This document shows positions 60,675 through 64,000 of a stretch of 64,000 bases of DNA, piece after piece. This DNA comes from Mycobacterium shimoidei. Its GTDB lineage: Bacteria > Actinomycetota > Actinomycetes > Mycobacteriales > Mycobacteriaceae. A program made the translations under genes and the position numbers. How positions within the stretch are numbered: position 1 is the stretch's first letter; each line of letters starts with the position of its first letter. The DNA lies in the NCBI GenBank assembly GCA_002101905.1, contig LQPU01000033.1, positions 1 through 64,000 of the forward strand, given 5' to 3'. The notes under the pieces were generated by a model that had not been told where the DNA came from, did not search any database, and was given only the letters and a program-made list of their open reading frames with translations.

Positions 60675-61333
60675 CTGCGGATCGCGGCGACGGCCTTCAC
60701 GAGCAATTCACGCGCCCGGTTGATGTCGACGGGGGGCACGGGCTGGTCGGGTGCCAGCACGGGATTGGCGGTGACGATCACCTGGTAGTCGCCGAAGTGA
60801 GCGGAGTAGTTGTACAGCTCGCCGGTGCGGGGTTTGCCTTGGACCACCGTTTGCAGCACCCGGTGCACACCGAGGGTCTGTGCCCCCGCGATTTTCGGTG
60901 CGTCGACGACCTCGACAACCCCGCGCACCCGGCCTCCGACGAATCCGACTTGCTTGCAGTTCTTTCCGGGCTCGTTGACGGGCACCGGCTGATTGGTCTG
61001 CACCGCGATGGCGATGAAGCGGTTACCGTCACCCTCGGCCGCCACCGCGGCCATGTTGCCCTGCAGGCCTGGCGGCATGTCCTCGCCGGTGACGAACTTC
61101 GCGCAGTCGGGTGGTTGAAACTTGACTCCCTCTGGAAGCTTGTGCGGCGCCAGGACCTTCGGATCGATACCGGTCTTGGGAGTGTCTTTGACCTTGAACT
61201 CGGGACCGAAGCTGGACTTCACCGTGGAGATCTTGGTGATGTCGGCAGAGGTCGAGGCGGAGTCGGAGGATCCGCATGCGGCCAGGCAAAGCACGCATCC
61301 GATCACGAGGGCAGCCCTAATCATCGTGGTCAA
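60671..61333 (-). CDS. DUF5642-type lipoprotein (Rv0999-like)
   Basis: 220 aa. Signal peptide IRAALVIGCVLCLAACG with lipobox LAAC. Conserved pattern LPEGVKFQPPDCAKF, GNMAAVAAEGDGNRFIAIAVQT, TGELYNYSAHFGDYQVIVTANP, and INRARELLVKAVAAIR. Exported mycobacterial lipoprotein of unknown function, with a paralog directly upstream (61352-62008). Confidence 0.75.
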   Translation of the reverse strand: MTTMIRAALVIGCVLCLAACGSSDSASTSADITKISTVKSSFGPEFKVKDTPKTGIDPKVLAPHKLPEGVKFQPPDCAKFVTGEDMPPGLQGNMAAVAAEGDGNRFIAIAVQTNQPVPVNEPGKNCKQVGFVGGRVRGVVEVVDAPKIAGAQTLGVHRVLQTVVQGKPRTGELYNYSAHFGDYQVIVTANPVLAPDQPVPPVDINRARELLVKAVAAIRS

Positions 61334-61351
61334 TGTACGCTAGCGCCGCCG

Positions 61352-62008
61352 TCAACGACGTAACTCGGTCACTGTTTTCACCAGCAGGTCGGCGGCCAGT
61401 TGAGGCGGTAGCGGTGGTTGCGCCGACCCGGGGTCGGTGACCAGCGTGGTGAATGCGTAATAGCTTCCTAAATATGCAGTGAAAGTTGTTGCCTGAGAGA
61501 CGATTTGACCACCACCTTCAACCGGGGCGATGGTTTCGCTGGCCATCCCGAGGGTTTCGACGCCGTCGAGTTGAGGGGGTGCGACGAGGTGCACGCGGAC
61601 GTTAGCGCTGCCGTTGGTCATTGTCCATTGCGGGCAATCGAGGACCAGCACGGGATCCAAATGCACCTGCGCCGCCGCGACGACCGCGAAGATGGTCCCG
61701 CCGCTGCCCGATCCTGAGACCCCTTGCGGAGATTCGCCATGACCGCCGCCGAGGTCGGCAAGCGCCCCGCAGTGCGCGGGATCCGCGGTCCAGTTCGGGC
61801 CCAGTCCCCAGACTGCCGGCGGCGCCGCGACGCCGTAAACGTTGGTCACCTCGTAGCCGGGCGGCATATCGTGGCCGACCCGTTTGATGTTCACGGGCTT
61901 GACGGGGTGAATCGTGAGGCTCTGCACGGATGCCGTTTCGGCGCCCGGCGCATGGGCGCAGCCGGCGGTCAGCAGAACTGCCATCGCGCCGATCAACCCG
62001 GGCCGCAT
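61352..62008 (-). CDS. DUF5642-type lipoprotein, second copy
   Basis: 218 aa, paralog of 60671-61333: signal peptide PGLIGAMAVLLTAGC (lipobox LTAGC), AHCGALADLGGGHGESPQGVSGSGSGGTIFAVVAAAQVHLDP, TFTAYLGSYYAFTTLVTDPGS and ADLLVKTVTELRR align in order with the first copy. Tandem duplication with strong divergence; function unknown. Confidence 0.7.
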   Translation of the reverse strand: MRPGLIGAMAVLLTAGCAHAPGAETASVQSLTIHPVKPVNIKRVGHDMPPGYEVTNVYGVAAPPAVWGLGPNWTADPAHCGALADLGGGHGESPQGVSGSGSGGTIFAVVAAAQVHLDPVLVLDCPQWTMTNGSANVRVHLVAPPQLDGVETLGMASETIAPVEGGGQIVSQATTFTAYLGSYYAFTTLVTDPGSAQPPLPPQLAADLLVKTVTELRR

Positions 62009-62019
62009 CCGATGCCGTT

Positions 62020-63105
<1,086 letters not shown>

Positions 63106-63113
63106 CTACGGGG

Positions 63114-63869
63114 ATGCATACCAGCGACCCACTCGAGGCTGCCCGCGCTCTGCTCAACCGCCCGGCGTCGGTGCGGCACGGCTACCTCGACGTGTTGGGC
63201 GAGTCGACGGCCGCGCCCGTGCCGACGTTCGCGCAGCGGGCGATGAACAGCCCGCTCGTGGCGTCCGTGTACGAACGGCTGTGGCGCCCGATTTCGTTCT
63301 ACATCGCCAGCGGCGTCACCACCGGCGCCGAACAGCGCCGCGCGGCTGATGCGCTGCACCTGGCGACGGCGAGCCGGCTCCTCGATGTCGCTTGCGGGCC
63401 AGGGAATTTCACCGGCAAGTTGGCACGGCGACTTCCCGCCGGCGGCCTGGCCGTCGGGTTCGACATCTCTGAGCCGATGCTGACCCGGGCCGTGCACGAC
63501 AACAGCGGACCGGGCATCTGCTACGTCCGCGGCGACGCGCGAGCGCTGCCGTTCGGCGACGAGACATTCGACGCGGTGTGCTGTTTTGGTGCGCTGTATC
63601 TGATGCCGGAGCCGTTCCGGGTCGTCCACGAGATGGTGCGCGTGCTCAAACCCGGCGGGCGGATCGCGATTCTCACCAGTTATGCGGGCCAACAGCCGCC
63701 GGTCCGGCTGGCCCTGTCCGCTACCGCCCGGGTGATCGGGTTGCGGATGTTCGGCCGTGACGAGTTCGTCAACTTGTTCACGGAGGCGGGGCTGGTCGAC
63801 GTCGAACAGCAGGCCCAGCGGGCGTTGCAGTTCCTGAGCGCGGCCAAGCCGCACCCGGTGGCGGGCTGA
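63114..63869 (+). CDS. Class I SAM-dependent methyltransferase
   Basis: 251 aa from ATG at 63114. Rossmann motif I SRLLDVACGPGNFTGKLARRL, FDISEPML, GDARALPFGDETFDAVCCFGALYLM, and VRVLKPGGRIAI (UbiE/Coq5-like). Lipid or small-molecule methyltransferase; substrate not predictable. Divergent from kat, 38-bp gap. Confidence 0.88.
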   Translation: MHTSDPLEAARALLNRPASVRHGYLDVLGESTAAPVPTFAQRAMNSPLVASVYERLWRPISFYIASGVTTGAEQRRAADALHLATASRLLDVACGPGNFTGKLARRLPAGGLAVGFDISEPMLTRAVHDNSGPGICYVRGDARALPFGDETFDAVCCFGALYLMPEPFRVVHEMVRVLKPGGRIAILTSYAGQQPPVRLALSATARVIGLRMFGRDEFVNLFTEAGLVDVEQQAQRALQFLSAAKPHPVAG

Positions 63870-63895
63870 GAATCCGCGCTATCCAAGCGGGGATC

Positions 63896-63911
63896 GTAAG
63901 CGTATGCTTAC
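63896..63911 (+). promoter_or_regulatory. Palindromic operator of the ArsR-type gene
   Basis: GTAAGC (63896-63901) and GCTTAC (63906-63911) are perfect arms around GTAT. TATGCT (63903-63908), a -10 hexamer, lies inside it, 8 bp before the GTG start. It fits a self-repressed, leaderless promoter. Confidence 0.6.
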
Positions 63912-63916
63912 CGTTA

Positions 63917-64000
63917 GTGACTACTTACGAAAGCACGGATGCATGGGCCGCGCTTGCTGATCGCACCCGACGAGCGATTTTCAAGCGTCTTGCGGGTGGA
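63917..64000 (+). CDS. ArsR/SmtB-family regulator, 5' end only
   Basis: The first 28 codons from GTG read VTTYESTDAWAALADRTRRAIFKRLAGG, the characteristic first helices of ArsR-type winged-helix repressors. The window ends inside the gene, so the sensing site cannot be read. The gap to the methyltransferase is 47 bp. Confidence 0.75.
   Translation, partial: MTTYESTDAWAALADRTRRAIFKRLAGG

Overview
The window comes from a slow-growing Mycobacterium outside the M. tuberculosis complex. The evidence is high G+C, PE/PPE-SVP/Esx genes of the ESX-5-associated type, and a long backbone (trcRS, kdpDE, ppx, eno, lpqU, mazG, mfd, glmU, prsA, lpqT, rplY, pth, acyl-CoA ligase, ispE, ksgA, rpfB, tatD, metG, pabB, rsmI, pmt, arcA, alkB, kat) in the same order as the M. 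tuberculosis Rv1033c-Rv0998 region, inverted. Synteny statements are from memory, not from an alignment.

Positions 209-13366 are a compact integrated element of about 13.1 kb bounded by a 43-bp direct repeat. The right copy is the 3' part of a tRNA gene (13325-13398, minus). The element carries a tyrosine integrase, a serine recombinase, an excisionase-like protein, a 862-aa primase/SF3 helicase, a cluster of CCCGGATAC iterons around an A+T-rich stretch directly after the helicase stop codon, a phage zinc-finger-type protein, a major-capsid-like protein with a small coupled partner, and a cargo gene encoding a single-chain restriction-modification enzyme (nuclease, N6-adenine methyltransferase and target recognition in one protein). 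No portal, large terminase, tail or lysis gene is present. It therefore looks like a capsid-encoding phage satellite or phage-inducible-island-like element rather than a complete prophage, and it is the best candidate for a little-described system here.

Positions 13658-18077 hold two PE/PPE pairs and an esx pair. The second PE protein is a chimera, a PE domain joined to the C-terminal SVP region of PPE proteins. TrcRS and KdpDE follow. The place where M. tuberculosis has kdpFABC, divergent from kdpD, is occupied by a CBS-domain protein and an ArsB/SLC13-type permease.

The rest is housekeeping backbone: glycolysis, divisome, transcription-coupled repair, cell-wall precursor and PRPP synthesis, translation, isoprenoid precursors, resuscitation factor, O-mannosylation. 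Accessory insertions sit between backbone genes: vapBC, arsC, an SDR, a solitary Ser/Thr kinase, an oxidoreductase plus ECF41 sigma-factor operon, a DUF559/AbiEi-like gene, soxR, a methyltransferase and an ArsR-type regulator cut by the window end. Several have a recognisable local control site: an ECF41-type promoter, a SoxR box, palindromic operators at vapB and the arsR-like gene, and an intrinsic terminator in the rpfB leader.
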